A DNA stretch of 64,000 nucleotides from assembly GCA_035578905.1 (NCBI GenBank), contig JAQJVL010000325.1, forward strand, positions 407,198-471,197, given 5' to 3'. Shown piece by piece: positions 1-12,440 of the stretch. Under the pieces are notes generated by a model. That model saw only the letters and a list, made by a program, of their open reading frames with translations. It was not told the origin of the DNA and made no database searches. This DNA is from Stictocephala bisonia. Its lineage: Eukaryota > Arthropoda > Insecta > Hemiptera > Membracidae. The position numbers and the translations under genes are program-made. How positions within the stretch are numbered: position 1 is the first letter of the stretch; each line of letters opens with the position of its first letter.

Positions 1-304
1 CTATTGTCATTTGATATTTAAGCCTACTATAGTAATTGATATAAAATTATTTATGATAGGGCCCATTTTTATTTGGTAACATTATTTTCCTGTTGATTAA
101 ATAATTTACTTATCTTGTGGCCTTTTGTTCCATTCTTAGCGTTGTGTTTAGAATTGCATGCTATACTTAATTAGTATATCAGTAGTTTTTATAATGTACT
201 AATGTCATCTTCTAACATACAACATTGTACTATAAATGTATAAACGGTATATCATTTTGAAAGAAAAGTACCTAAATAAATAAAGCTATCGTGAGTAACA
301 TTAC

Positions 305-470
305 CTTTATGATGTCTAACATGTCTCTTGGTAGCACAGCAGGGCTGCTCGTAGTAGGTAGCCCAGTGGTTCCCATACTCCGATCCATCCTTGAGCTGAG
401 CCCAGACACCCAGCTCATCCAATAGGAACACAATCAACACAACCCGGAGAGCAAGCAACACTCGGGACAT
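305..470 (-). CDS. First coding exon of a secreted or membrane protein (partial gene)
   Basis: The exon encodes about 55 residues from an ATG at 470-468. An in-frame TAG at 494-492 lies upstream, so this is the first usable ATG; the frame can be extended to a GTG at 476, but that is not a plausible start. Residues 1-24 form a classic signal peptide: MSR, then a hydrophobic core rich in Leu and Val, ending near VWA before QLKDG. The mature start holds a WATYYEQPCC motif and a basic His-rich stretch ending HVRHHK. The reading frame runs into a strong splice donor (AAAG then GTAATG, GT at 304-303), so the exon ends in phase 1 and the rest of the gene lies left of the window. The CpG-rich region behind it fits a promoter. 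I do not recognise the family. A secreted cysteine-rich extracellular protein is an inference. Confidence 0.65.
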
Positions 471-479
471 TATCACAAC

Positions 480-1130
480 ACAAACAAAACACTAAAACTA
501 CGAGGAACTATCGACGCATGAAATGCCCTATCACATGCCGGGTGTAGCAGATGGCGTGAATAATGCGCTAAGGCCTGGCGAAGTTGAAAGCGCCTGGTGT
601 GAGCATACCGCAGCCGCCCGGCGAGCGAAGCTAAAATAGCCGAAGCCGATCCTCTCACGGGGAACAAAGAATTGTTCGAAAACTACGTCTAAACTGGGGA
701 GTTCACACTTTTATTTCATATCGATAACAATATACACACTAGAGTTATGCAACAAGAAGATCAACAAAGTATTGAAGCTTGAAATTAATAAACCATGAGA
801 AAACGCGAAACGCGGAGAAACTCGTCGGTACCTCCTCACGTTATGGAGGTTTGTAAACAACTGCCGCTTACAAACGTGAACTCAACAAAGCCGCTCGGAA
901 ATGGTCGGGTGTTTCCGCTCTGTTGTGTTCGGCGACACTCGGGTGTTGTCGGCGCAGCTGCCTCGCGCCCGCCCTGGCGGCAGCGGCAGGCTCACAGTAC
1001 AGTCTGGTCTGCCAGTAATAGACGGTCCGCCAAGAATGCGATAACCTTCTACTTCCTTTTCTGCCGAGACAACTTTTATCCTTCCCCTCCCCCACCCGAT
1101 TCAGAACGAGCTCGATTACTTCACACTTGG
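480..1130 (-). promoter_or_regulatory. CpG-rich promoter and 5' UTR region of the minus-strand gene
   Basis: This stretch is clearly richer in GC and CpG than the AT-rich DNA around it, especially 540-660 and 880-1060, and sits directly upstream of the signal-peptide exon. The start of transcription cannot be fixed by eye. If transcription starts above 520, a four-codon upstream ORF (ATG at 519-517, stop at 510-508) would precede the main start. Long open frames across 795-1233 on both strands look like by-products of the base composition. Confidence 0.5.
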
Positions 1131-1680
1131 TAGATTTCAGTCTCACGACTTCAACTTTATCCCTGCGCTGGGACTCTTTATTCACTTCTCTCTTTTGACT
1201 TCTGCCCATTTTTCTGACAAGTAAGAAACGCACGCAATTTCACGCCTCTGAAAATACTCAGCCAACAGTGCCTGTATGATGTTTTGTATGGCTTGTATTT
1301 AATTTTATCAGAGTAGAAGACGAGTTAACACTAGCTATAGGTCTAATACTACCTTATTTTTAATGTATTGTTAGGTACGCAATCAAAGTTTGTGTGTTTC
1401 TTAAGTTTATGTTTCCTAAACATAGTTAATAACCATTTATAACATTTTAGTTACGTACTCAAAATGAATATCTAAGGTACAAGTCAGGTGTTTGTAAAAT
1501 TAAATATTATGGTGAATTATTAATTTTACTTACAGACACATACCAAACTAACAAAAAGAACAATAACATTTGTCTATGAGATAAAAATTAGAACAGTATG
1601 TTTTCGGCCAGTTGTTAAAATTATATTTAGCAGTAGACCATACTAGTAAAAAATGTAAAATAATTAATTCCACAAACCTT
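1131..1680. other. AT-rich spacer, nothing recognised
   Basis: No convincing open frame, repeat or RNA gene is visible between the promoter region and the first MITE. Confidence 0.5.
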
Positions 1681-1973
1681 TTCCGTTAATTCACTACCAC
1701 TACTTTTTTTATCGCAATCACGGTTAGGTCATGATAACTAAAGTTGATCACAAACTGGTAAATCCAATGATTGACTTACCGCCGAATGCGCTCTCCGTGT
1801 ATAAGTTCTTGGAAGGCGATAAGATAAGGCCACCGATATTGGATTCCTAGCGGATAAGGAATACCACAGTGGACGTAAAAATGATTTGGCAACAGTTTTT
1901 AGAGCAGTGGAATTTTTATCAAGTGGTAGTGCATTAACGGAAACAAGAAAAGTAGTAGTAGTGAATTAACGGA
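1681..1973 (+). mobile_element. MITE copy A with TTCCGTTAATTCACTACC inverted ends
   Basis: The left end reads TTCCGTTAATTCACTACCAC and the right end is its inverted complement (AGTAGTGAATTAACGGA). The interior of about 260 bp is shared with copies at 44.89-45.22 kb (inverted) and 57.35-57.66 kb. Short AAGATCC-like sequence adjoins the right end in all three copies, so the true border may lie several bases further out. There is no coding capacity. It is a non-autonomous DNA element whose superfamily I cannot assign without a target duplication. Confidence 0.75.
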
Positions 1974-2234
1974 GAAGATCCAATTACACTATCTTATCTT
2001 TTTCGTATATGGACAAAATGACTTAATGAAGCTAAGTGTAATAATAGACAAATACTACAATTAAATATGTTTAGATTGAATTACGATCGCAGGTTTAGTA
2101 GCTACAATATCATAATATAGGTTGATTTAATAGTTTTTGTGTTAAATATGAGATTCTATATTAAAATCACACGTATAAATCAAAGAATTTATGATCAAAA
2201 GTATTAGATTTATAAAAAAGTAATTACCATCATT

Positions 2235-2590
2235 GTAATTGTGTTTGATTTTACATTTTAATTAATTAAACGACGATGGTCATGACGACAGTAGTTGGTC
2301 AATGAATGTAGTCTGATAACTAACTAAGGTCAACTGATTCTTATAAGAGCCAAGTATTAATAACCCAATATCTATGAAAACAAGGAACATAATGCTTAAT
2401 TTGGAATCCGAATCACGTAGTATTGGTATGATTTTAGTAAACTAACTAGCCTGGTACTCAGTTCTCTCCCTTACACAACATCTGAATCTTAGCAACCCTC
2501 CCTAACGGATACCTCAGACTTTTCTAATTATATCCACTTCGAAGGCGACTATGCAGCAAATGTTGTCAATGTTAGGATCGAAAACAGATC
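2235..2590 (-). repeat. Diverged copy of the (AAT)-tailed SINE-like repeat
   Basis: The stretch around 2350-2560 aligns with the better copies at 24.1, 36.9 and 61.6 kb: a block ending ATTAATAACCCAATA, then AATCCGAATCACGTAGT, then CTCAGTTCTCTCCCTTACAC. The part at 2235-2345 differs from those copies but matches 22.40-22.56 kb, so the family has at least two types of 3' end. Confidence 0.6.
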
Positions 2591-3365
2591 CCATAAACTC
2601 CTCAAAATTAGCCAAAAACATACCTGGATTACAGCAATACCACATCGCTTGGAATTGCTTTCTAAAATAGAACTTTTGTTCTAATAACCCCTTCTAGGCG
2701 TGAAAACAACTCAGATCTTTCAGGAAAGGTCCTTCTCATATCAACACTGGTTTTTATGTAAAACAAAACTAATAAAACATCAATGAACACTCATTAACAA
2801 ATTAAAGCCAATTTTGACAGTGTAGGCTATGTATATCCTGTTCCCCATCACGTAGGAGAAATCCCTAGGGATGGTAGAAGGATTAACCGATCACGTCCGA
2901 GTGGGAATTGGAAAAATGTCATCAGCTGATAATCCTTCCCGCCAAAACCAATTATCCCAGCAGTGCAGGAGGGAAATGATAAATGGTAGGATTCATTGAA
3001 GTCTTAGAAGTCTCACGCACGCTTGGTTTCTCGATGGGGAGAAAAATTGGAGGCTTAATCACGTTGATTTAATAAAGGTGGATTGGTCTGTAATTAAAGG
3101 ATAGATGCATGTTTTTTTATTTATTTCATGTCCTAAAATTAATATTATTGGTTGCTCAAATAAATTGTAAGACCACGACAATTAATAGTAAGGTTTCTAT
3201 GTATCATTTTTCTTTGTAACCATGTACAAAAATAAAATAAGAGAGAAAAGGAAAATTGTAACTACAAATATAATATCTACATATAAAATATGCACAAGAA
3301 ACTAATTTAATCATAGCGTTAAAATATTGATATCCCATTACAAAGTGTAGTGAAAGTTTCACAAT

Positions 3366-3367
<2 letters not shown>
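2591..3367. other. Spacer without recognised features
   Basis: AT-rich DNA. Positions 2830-3060 have somewhat higher GC and may be an old repeat, but no second copy was seen in this window. Confidence 0.4.

Positions 3368-3424
<57 letters not shown>
3368..3424. repeat. (TA)n microsatellite
   Basis: An uninterrupted TA dinucleotide run of about 57 bp. Confidence 0.97.
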
Positions 3425-3430
<6 letters not shown>

Positions 3431-3567
3431 CGTATGGTTTTTGTCAGCTACTATTTTTTTTTTTATTTAAAATTATGTAAAAACTGAGTTTTATAGTTGG
3501 ACAACAATCCAAAAGTCATTACACTGTAATACAAATTAAAAATAAATAAATAACAAATGTTCTCCTG

Positions 3568-4343
3568 TCAAGCTAAATCTAGTCCATCAAGCCTTTTTAG
3601 ACCCACCTCACTGATTATATTTATGCTAGCTAATCCCTTCGTAAAACAGCGCAAGGAGCACTCTGTAACTATGTGATCCATTGTTTGGATATACTTCCCG
3701 CAATCACATGACTAATCTACTGTTAATCTCCATTTGTATTTCCAGTAGTTACATCTGCCTACGCCAGTTCGGAACCGATTCAATAATGTCCACTCCCTAC
3801 GAGGGAGGTTCATCCCACCTACAGGTATTGATGGATCGTTGATAAGGAACTTATTTCCTCCATCAAAACTGTTCCACGCCATGGCCCAGCTAGTATTGGG
3901 TGAGACATTTTATCTATTCAATTGGAAAGCAGTACGTAGAGGTGGGTTTCGAGATTTTAAGCGACAGTTTTGACGTTGGAGATCCTGGGTAATGGGGAGG
4001 TGCGGGGCATTCAAGATCTTATTGAATTCTTTACGTAGTGCCTCCTGACGTCTTATTTCTGGAGGTGCTATAATGCACAGCACCGGGAGCCAGGGTAGTG
4101 GAGTTGCCATGAGAGTACCACTAATAGCTCTCATGGCTCTATTAAGTTGGGCATCAATCGATTTTGTACGTGCGCTGTTTAGCCATACGGGAGCGTTGTA
4201 TTTAGCATCTGAATAAACCAGTGCCAAAGCGGTAGTACGCAGTACGTGTGCGTAGGCTCCCTAAGTTTTTCCAGCAATGTGACCTAGTACATTTGCCCAG
4301 GTTTTAATTTTAGCTGTTGTATTTCGAAGATAGTTCACAACGA
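3568..4343 (-). pseudogene. 3' end of a Jockey/CR1-type LINE reverse transcriptase (decayed)
   Basis: On the minus strand, an open segment at 4227-3910 reads LALVYSDAKYNAPVWLN, then LNRAMRAISGTL, then PPEIRRQEALRKEF. This is the well-known post-polymerase region of non-LTR retrotransposon ORF2. After an in-frame TAA at 3912-3910 the same frame continues with NTSWAMAW, REWTLLNRFRTGVGRC, CDCG and QTMDHIV, the usual Cys/His-containing C-terminus, to a TGA at 3570-3568. A second internal stop lies before the CDCG motif. Upstream, 4330-4228 continues in the same sense with TLRTTALALVYSDA-type sequence and a stop. The copy is 5' truncated and dead, and ends in a TTTATTTA-rich tail (plus-strand view 3535-3560). 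The neighbouring stretch at 4.35-4.62 kb is a second 3' end of the same family. Confidence 0.85.
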
Positions 4344-4344
4344 T

Positions 4345-4625
4345 ACATGAACGCAATGGGCAACTATGTTATCCAAAGTTTGAGTTCCACATCCGCAATC
4401 ACATGACCTTTCTTACTCATGCTGTAGTTGCACTTTACCACACCTGTCTACTTCTTACGAGGTGGTTTTTATGCCACCAATAAAAATCATAAGGGCTGAT
4501 ACCAGAAACTTATCTCGATTGTTAAACATATCCCAAGTTAACGCCCAGCTGGTTTTTGGTAAGAACTTCTTTGAAATTAACTGGAAAGGTATTCGAAGGG
4601 GTGGTTTTCTGTAACAAAGTCACCC
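4345..4625 (-). pseudogene. Second LINE 3'-end fragment, same family
   Basis: Minus-strand translation around 4600-4345 gives KTSWALTWDM, DKFLVSAL, CDCG and QTLDNIVAHC with frame breaks. This repeats the C-terminal region present in the adjacent 3.57-3.90 kb copy. Two 3' ends side by side in the same orientation point to two separate insertions or a tandem duplication. Confidence 0.7.
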
Positions 4626-5559
4626 AGCACGTTGTGGGATACTTTACAAGATGGGAAGATTTTGAGTAGAAATGGTTAAACTCCATAAATAATGCAATTT
4701 TGTCATGTATTTTAGGAACGATTTTGTATTGAATGAAGGGACTACATTTTTAAATTATGGTGTATCCACAACAATAAAGAGACATATGTCACTTTGTTAT
4801 AGCCGTAGCGAACGTCTGAAGCTATAAATAGGTTTCAACTAATGTTTATCTTTATAAATACGAACAATTACTACGTTTATCCTTGGGGATTTCAAAGTAT
4901 AAAGGGAGAGGCTGACAAGGTGATGTCCCTCCCATCCACCAGACAAACTGGAGAAACAACACTTGACACACATTCAGCGTACTGTTGAATGCGGCCTCTG
5001 TTTCTTTCTTCTCTGTGTGGTACCAAACGAAGGACGATTGGGAAGACTTGTCCTTTGTTTTTACTGTTATAAAACAGAGCACAATACGTCATCGATAGGG
5101 CCGATTATAGTTTATTCAAACTGATCCACAACAATTACCTATAGTCTTATTCAAATATTTCTCGAACATTTTTGGAAGTTAATTTTTACAATACACGATT
5201 ATAGTACAAGCTCTAGAGCTTCACAGATTAACTGTTTAACGTAAAATCACAATATTATATTTATTTACAGTATCTCACTCACACTACTTGCGTTGCACCT
5301 ATTTATTAGTATAACTAATACCCTAAGGTATTACTTAGCCTTTTTCAAACTTGTTCAATTTATTTGTTCTTGTTTAACAGCCAAAGATAAAACTCATGGT
5401 ACGTATAATGTTACAGATGGATTAATCTCAGAGCAGCTTTGCTATGTGGGATCAATATAGTACAATGTCAAACATACAAAAAAAAAAAAACATATTTATT
5501 TATTTACAAAACAACTGTTATTAATTTACTAAAATCATCCAAATGTTATCCTTATGGAA
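4626..5559. other. Spacer with an unexplained GC-richer patch
   Basis: Positions 4880-5090 have higher GC than the surroundings and overlapping open frames on both strands. One minus-strand frame contains FVWYHTEKKETEAAF and another frame has many prolines. No frame clearly stands out, no splice signals decide the strand, and I recognise no domain. It may be an old mobile-element coding fragment. Confidence 0.3.
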
Positions 5560-5765
5560 CAATCTTTAAGGGGTGGTTTCTACCCCTTAGGAGTACTTTA
5601 TCGAGATGAAAATACTTTAGTTGTCCTATTTAAGACATAAAGGCACAATGTACAAATTTTCAGCTCTCTACCTACATGAGAAGTTGGAGAGTTAATGATG
5701 ACTGAGTGAGTCAGTCAGTGAGGGTTTAGCCTTTTATGTATGTATACATATATATTTCTGGAAAA
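5560..5765 (+). repeat. Dispersed repeat with GGGGTGGTTTCTACCCC start
   Basis: The sequence has the GGGGTGGTTTCTACCCCTTA hairpin-like start, a TTTCAGCTCTCTACCT block and a (GAGTCAGTCAGT) stretch before an AT-rich end. A related start is found at 10.56 kb. It is probably the 3' part of a common insect repeat; I cannot assign its class. Confidence 0.5.
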
Positions 5766-6764
5766 CTGTTTTTAACTTACGAAATTTACTTTCAAACCAT
5801 CTTCTGCCCATTTTTTCAGATATTTATAGGTAATACCCTTCTTAATAAATAATGATAATGAGTTTGCGTTGAAAAAATGTTGTTGTAAAATGCCTAAACC
5901 CCTGCTCACTTCAAATACGAGTATGTTTCATTTTATAGGCCTTCACCATATAATAATAATATCTATAAACAAGTCTAAATTACAAAATTAACAAAGATTT
6001 ATTAAGATGAAATTAACAAATTGAGTTACGTGAAAAAGAAGAATTTTTAATTATTATTACCATTGGCACTAATTAAGTAGTGTTGTGATTCAGCTACTTT
6101 AGGTCAAAATACTTTATTGTGGAGATCAAAGGTGTTAGATTCTGAGACCATTTAATACAAACACTTTGGTCACTCAATGGTTACCACCTTTATGTAATGT
6201 ACTAGATAAGTTTGGAGTGTCCGTGTTTGATGGTAACCTGGGTTTGGATATTATTAAACAATCTTCTCCACTGAAAACAGTGTGCTCAATCGAGTCTGAT
6301 ATTACTACTCGCAACTCCGTCGACTATCAGAAGAACATTTGACGTTTGTCCGTCCATCTCCAAACAATTGTGTGATTTGAACAGTCTTGTCAGTTTAATC
6401 TCCTTCCTTGCTTGGCCACCAGGTAGCGCCAGCTATCAGTAGCTGACGCCCGTATTTTTCAGTTGAATATTACTTCACTTGAAAACGTTCTACGCTTACA
6501 TTTGTTAATATGTGTATTTATAATGTTAACATGCTTTTTAGGACAAGTGTGACCAATGCCATCTGTGATAAATGGTTTGTAACTGCTTTGGTTTACTAAA
6601 CAAAAGTTATTAGTAGGCATCTAAAACATAAATCAAGGGATAAAAGTAAAATCTGATCCTAGGTGGCTCTAGACAGTTATAAATAGAACTGATTATTGTG
6701 GGAATCAAATCCAATATGACGGCAGATGTATTAGAGAAATAATTTATTAACGTTAGGATTGTTA
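5766..6764. other. Spacer, nothing recognised
   Basis: AT-rich sequence without a supported gene or repeat. Confidence 0.45.
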
Positions 6765-6955
6765 GTTATACGAAAATCAGACTAATACTACGGGGCTCGG
6801 ATTGAACAGGCAACTGTAGGTCCCTTAGTTTGTCAGGCTATTGCGATACTAATGAATAACTATCGGGCTATTAATAATGTATATAAAAATGCCTTTCTGA
6901 GCTTAAGTTGGACTCAGTTAGTAATGAGACTACATACACTCACTATATTCACCCA
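6765..6955 (+). repeat. Partial (AAT)-tailed SINE-like repeat, sense orientation
   Basis: It matches the reverse complement of the 36.9 and 61.6 kb copies: GAAAATCAGACTAATACTAC, then TGTAGGTCCC, GGGCTATTAATAA, CTTTCTGAGC and GACTACATACACTCAC. The 3' terminal segment and tail are missing. Confidence 0.65.
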
Positions 6956-9900
6956 AAAGCTGTGCTGGCATCTCAAACCAGAATGAGTATTCTACTATTA
7001 GAAGTTTAATATATACAATTTAACATATTGATGCTGTAATATCGCAGTCAACAAATCCCTCTGTATATACAACTAGATAATTACCCCACTCCCCAAACCG
7101 GTGCGAATCAAAGGTGGGTCTATAAATAGACACATTACAGGTAGGTGTGCTGAGGCAGTGCTGAACTAGTTCGGCTGTTTGCCTTCCACCAATTAATTCC
7201 GTGCTCAAACAGCGTCAAATGAACCGTTCCAGCAGCTGATATGATTACATAGAATAAACTTTGTTGTAGACGTCAAATTTTCGGTAACATTTATTTTCAA
7301 TCCTTTTTTTATTTAAATTATCATACTGCAATTGAAGTATGCACTGTAGTAACTAACCAAAGATTAAATACAATTGGGAAATGCCCCCCCCGTCCAAACA
7401 GCGATCACGTGTACTAACACAACAGTTTATGAAGGTATGTTACATACAATAACCTTTATAGAAGAAATTAAGTGTACAACTAAACAACCCATATAATTGT
7501 AATAAATAACTTTCAAAAGCAACTTGACAGCTGAGTTTCAAAAAGTTGTAGATCTTAGAGACTATTCATGTATTTATTGTTATTAGTCACATAGTTTTTA
7601 TTAAAAATCATGCATATTTAGTTTCCGGTACAATTTTACGTGATTATAAAAAGTATTTTTACTGCTATTGTTGAGTGAAAGCAAAATATGAAAGGGGGGT
7701 TGTAGTTTATGTTTTTAAAGTTGTTATTCAAATTCATGAGAGTAAGATGTGTCTTAACACATATAAGAAAAAAATTTAAGACTATGTTAATAACTGGACA
7801 CAGGGAGTATCTATGGGCTGAAAATGATAATAAATTTAGTCATATAGTTCTCAAGTACTTAACATTTAGTCATTCATTTGATGGTCTCCCCCTCTCCCTA
7901 CCAACCTTACATCATATGCCTATGCTTTAATCAATGTTCACTACACTTAAAGTTCATACCAATGAAAACATAAGATCAATGAATAACAATGTAAACAACT
8001 ACCTTCAACATTTTTAACTTACGCGGAGTAATTGCCGCTTTGAAAATTACTATCGGTCTTGCTACAAGCTGAAAACGTTTAAAATCAGATTTAAGAAATG
8101 TCATGCAACTCAAAGTTGCATTCCATAAACAATATTGAAACCGTTGAAGGGTGGCCTTTTAGACTGAAACAACAGTCTTGTGTGATTTTAACTATTAGTT
8201 AAATTTACGTAACATTTCTAGGTCATATTTCCACTGGTCTGAAGTTAAAAATTCAAAAGTTTAATATCAATTCAATAACAAAATTAAATGTGGATACTAT
8301 AGCCTATCATTGTATATATATTTATAAAACATAATCTTATTCCAGCACAAATACATGAATTAGGGGGAGGGGGGTAGTGGTCACCCATTTAAAATGTTTT
8401 CTCCATAAGACTAATGCTAAACGGAAAAAAACAAATTTTTGCGTATTTCTCTCAATAGTTTGAATTTTGTATGTGCTATTTTGTAAGTATTGTGAGGTAT
8501 TAAATATTATTTATCTTAAATTTTGTAAGAATACGGTACTTAAAAGTTCGAAAACGATTTCAGTTAAAACAAAAAACATATTAAAAATATAAAAAACAAT
8601 CAACATTTAAAATTTATTAAAATAATTGTCAATATTTAATCTATAAAAATCACCCAGGTAATAACGCTTTGAAGGGCTGCCACGAGACCTGTTTTTGGTT
8701 GATTTGAGAAAATTTAACACTGGTGTTATGGAGAATGAATACGTGTTGGTGTTATGAAGCCATATGACAGTGAATGTAAAGAAAATATAAAAATATATAA
8801 CTTTAACAACAGGAACACGTTTAGTTTTTGAAGGAAAACACGTCGTACAGGAAATTCAAACGTATTCTGAAAGAAAATTTGATTAACAACTACAAAAAAA
8901 AAAAAAAATCAATGTAAAAAGTTTGAATTTGAAGTCAAACAATACATAATTAGTAGGGGAATCACTATATTCTATAATGAATATTTTGTTATTATATTAT
9001 TTTAAATTACTTATACTAGACATAAAATAGTATCTATATTTTGTATACATTATTGGATTGTAATGTAAAAACTCTTCCTTTTAGTATGTTTTTACGTAAT
9101 TTTTAAATCAATAAATAAACTTCAGATCCCTCCAGCCTACCCTTATCTAGTTGTTTTCAATTGTTGATGTGTCTATTTCAGGATGGTGTACATAGCTAAT
9201 AACCCAAGTAATTATTAGTTATCGTGAGTATACTAATATTCATATAGTAGCCTACTTGACGTATTTTTGAACATATCTTGTGCATACTTATTACTTAAAA
9301 GTGTTTTTCGTAAAAAAAAGAAAAACTAACAAAACCATCTGAAAATAGCTCTTCGAATTTAAATAATTGGATTCGTTAAATTTTAATTACAGAGTTAACT
9401 GCATTACTAGCATCGACAAGAGAGGGAATTGAATGTATATTTCACTGACAAATTGACCCCCCCTACAATCAACTAATCAACTTACAGAACGTAATCGCAT
9501 CAGCTTCTTCAACGGTTGATTTGTCGCTGTTTGAGTACTGAATTGATGAATCGACAAACTACAAACTGTTATCCATTGGCCTAAATTGTGTTACGTGTTT
9601 CGAATTTAAACCAAATTTGTACTAAGGGACTGCGGAAGGTGATTGAAGGGATTGAAGAGAAGTGATTGAAGTTTTAGTTTTTGAAGTAAAGAATATGTTA
9701 ATTCCATTATTTATTTTTAAATAATTGTCTGAAACAGACACAGTTGTACAAAGACAACATCAGTTAAATAATCAGTAACGCTTCAAAAGGTCTAACAATT
9801 CTTGTCGTCAGGTGTTACTTCTCCTACATTTCAATTAAAAGTGGACTTTTAAGGATGTGTTTAGCAATATCATTATCAAGAAACATTTCATAAGTACATT

Positions 9901-10557
9901 CTTATACCCTAAAATCGACTCTAAAATAAATTCTCGTCTTCCTATAAACTATTACAAATACAAAGAAATAAGGAAACAATACAAACAACAAAATATCGAA
10001 TGATATCAATTAACAAACTGTTGATATGATTGAAAGATCTTCTAAAAATATTATAAAAATCATCTTTTTAGACATTGTTAGTTTATAACATTTTATATAT
10101 TTTGTTTTTATTGGTTTTTTATTGTCTTTTTTAAACTTATGGAAACGTTTGTTTTTTTAATACTAGAAGAACTATATTAATTTTAAATATAAGAAAAGTC
10201 CAAAGTCAAACAAATAACAGCTGTTGAACAGCTTTAGTTAATCTTGATTGTTATAAGTAACTAACCGGCAGTCCTTCTTAGGGGTGGTACTCTTCGCTTG
10301 CTAACCCTTCCCTCCCTAGTTATCTCCAATCGCAGACTGCTGCCGTTCTCCTAGTTAACGTTTTATAGCCTAGAAAACCCTACAATTTTACTTTATCGGG
10401 CTGCAAAGTAGTGTAATCATTCCAGAGATATTAGAAATTACCAATAAAATTCACAATGAAAACCAAATAAGCGAGATTTTATGTCATATTTATGTTTTTT
10501 ATCAGCTGTTGAAATAGATTATTAAATTAAAATAATGTCAATGTTACTACTAAGGAA
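6956..10557. other. 3.6 kb of AT-rich DNA without recognised features
   Basis: Only short C or G runs (7387-7394, 8361-8373) and A tracts stand out. The open frame at 7709-7930 starts in purine-rich sequence, has no homologous appearance and is not supported. Confidence 0.45.
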
Positions 10558-10745
10558 ATAAGACACGTTTAGGGGCTGTTTCTACCCCGTAGGATTATAA
10601 TTTCAACAAATCTTTTCTTAGAAGCTTTATATGATATAAAATCATCCCTCCAAATTTCATCAAAACATCTTGAGTGGATCCGGAGATTTTGTGATGATTG
10701 AATATTTCGTTTTTGGATTTTATGTTAAGAAAACCTGTTTACGTT
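10558..10745 (+). repeat. Second copy of the GGGG-TTTCTACCCC dispersed repeat
   Basis: Starts with TTTAGGGGCTGTTTCTACCC and continues with AAATTTCATCAAAACATCTT and TGATTGAATATTTCG, a layout like that at 5.56 kb but with a different body. Confidence 0.4.
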
Positions 10746-12440
10746 TATCCTACTTTTAGGTAAATTTTGATAGATTAATTTCATTACCTATTAAGGTGAG
10801 AATCTATTATAATAATAGCTTATAAATAATGTGTCCAGAAATATTTTTTGTAAAATATAATCATTAGTGTTTTTGTAGGCATATCTGAGAAATTGTGACT
10901 AACCAATAAAAATAAAAAGTAAACAAAAGAAAAAAATAATAAACAATAAGTCAGGTGGATTAGTTTAGAGGTTCTTATTTTGAAAAGCAAACGTCATTGA
11001 GATAAGCAAAACATCAAAGAGATTCATTGCCTCGGAAAGAAGAATACCATTTTCCACAGATATTCTCAATGTGTCTGGCTTATTTTTCCCTTGGTTTACC
11101 CTTGATTATAAAACTCGTATAACTGAGTAATATAATCAAGGTGTAACCAACAAAACAACGTCATTTTCTTTAATCTGTTAAATGTCAATGTATGAAACAG
11201 CTGATCGATGTTTATACGTGTTAGTTAGACAATCTGGCGCTAGAGTGCAGCTAATGTAGTTTAGTAGATGCAGCACCCATTCCCTATCGTACAGACGATC
11301 TCAAGTCTCTTCCGTCCTCTACTTATCTGAAAAATACCTATACAAGTATCTTAAAAGTTGCACGATTTTTCCCTTTCACAATGCGTTAAGCGTTAGTTTT
11401 AATAGTATTTCTAAATAAGTTAAAAAAATCTTCTAAAATTCATTCATGCAAGTTTCTCGCATTTTGAGCATTATTCAGGTTAATCTAAATATAACTTTCA
11501 GGTTAATCTTAGAATAGCTTTGTCAAAGTGGAAAGTTTTACACAAAAGACAAAATTACGTGGAAAGTTACCCTTGTCACAACAAACACTGACAAGATAAT
11601 GCTCTTACCGAAGAATATTTAGCAAGCGTATAACGCCTCCTACATATGTAATTCCAGTCTTTGTAACAACATGTTTAAAACATTACTTTAATGTCCTTTA
11701 TATCACTTTAGATAATTTCTTTACATATTTAAAATACACTTTAAAACATTGCATAAATAATATAACTAACTTGTATTAATCATAACTTTTGCACTAGACT
11801 ACATTACATTTATTATTGTTTACGTTAGTAAAGTCTTGTCTACACTTGACATTGGAAATAGGCTACACATACAACAATACATTTTACTAATGAATGTATT
11901 TATTCTAATACATCAGAAATAATGTAGTCGTGTTACTTAGAAGTAAAAAAAGCAAACTATAAACTTGGATTTTCAAACTGGAGCACATTAAGGCAACAGC
12001 ATTTTTTAGGATAGTTCTAAGAGGGTAACAGGAAAAAGGACCGCAACAACTTGGTCTATTGAAAGAAAGAGGGCTCATTCGGAAAGACTGAAATATGTTT
12101 GAGTTCAAAGAATGCTCCAAATAAACAAATCAGTGCAGACTGTACGACTGGCCCACATTTGAATTATAATCTTAATGAATTAAGATTGTATTCGTTTATC
12201 ACCCAGGGTTATTAAAAAAATATAGTCCCTATCATGCTCTTACTTTTTTTTTAAATTCAAATCAAATTAGTACACGTAATTGTTATTGCAGAGTACACGT
12301 AAATGCATTGCAAAAGTCAAAATATTCTAAAAATAATTAAAAGTTTGTCATCAATCATGAAATTCATTCATACATACAAATGTAGGAAACATTCACTCTT
12401 TCAATTAATCCCACTTTCAGCACCGGTGACAGCTTACCAA
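10746..12440. other. Spacer, nothing recognised
   Basis: AT-rich. The minus-strand frame at 11.9-12.1 kb has no domain or splice context. Confidence 0.4.

Noticed and set aside
868..1233. 121-codon minus-strand frame upstream of the first exon
   Set aside because: It lies in the CpG-rich promoter region, overlaps another frame on the opposite strand and shows no domain.
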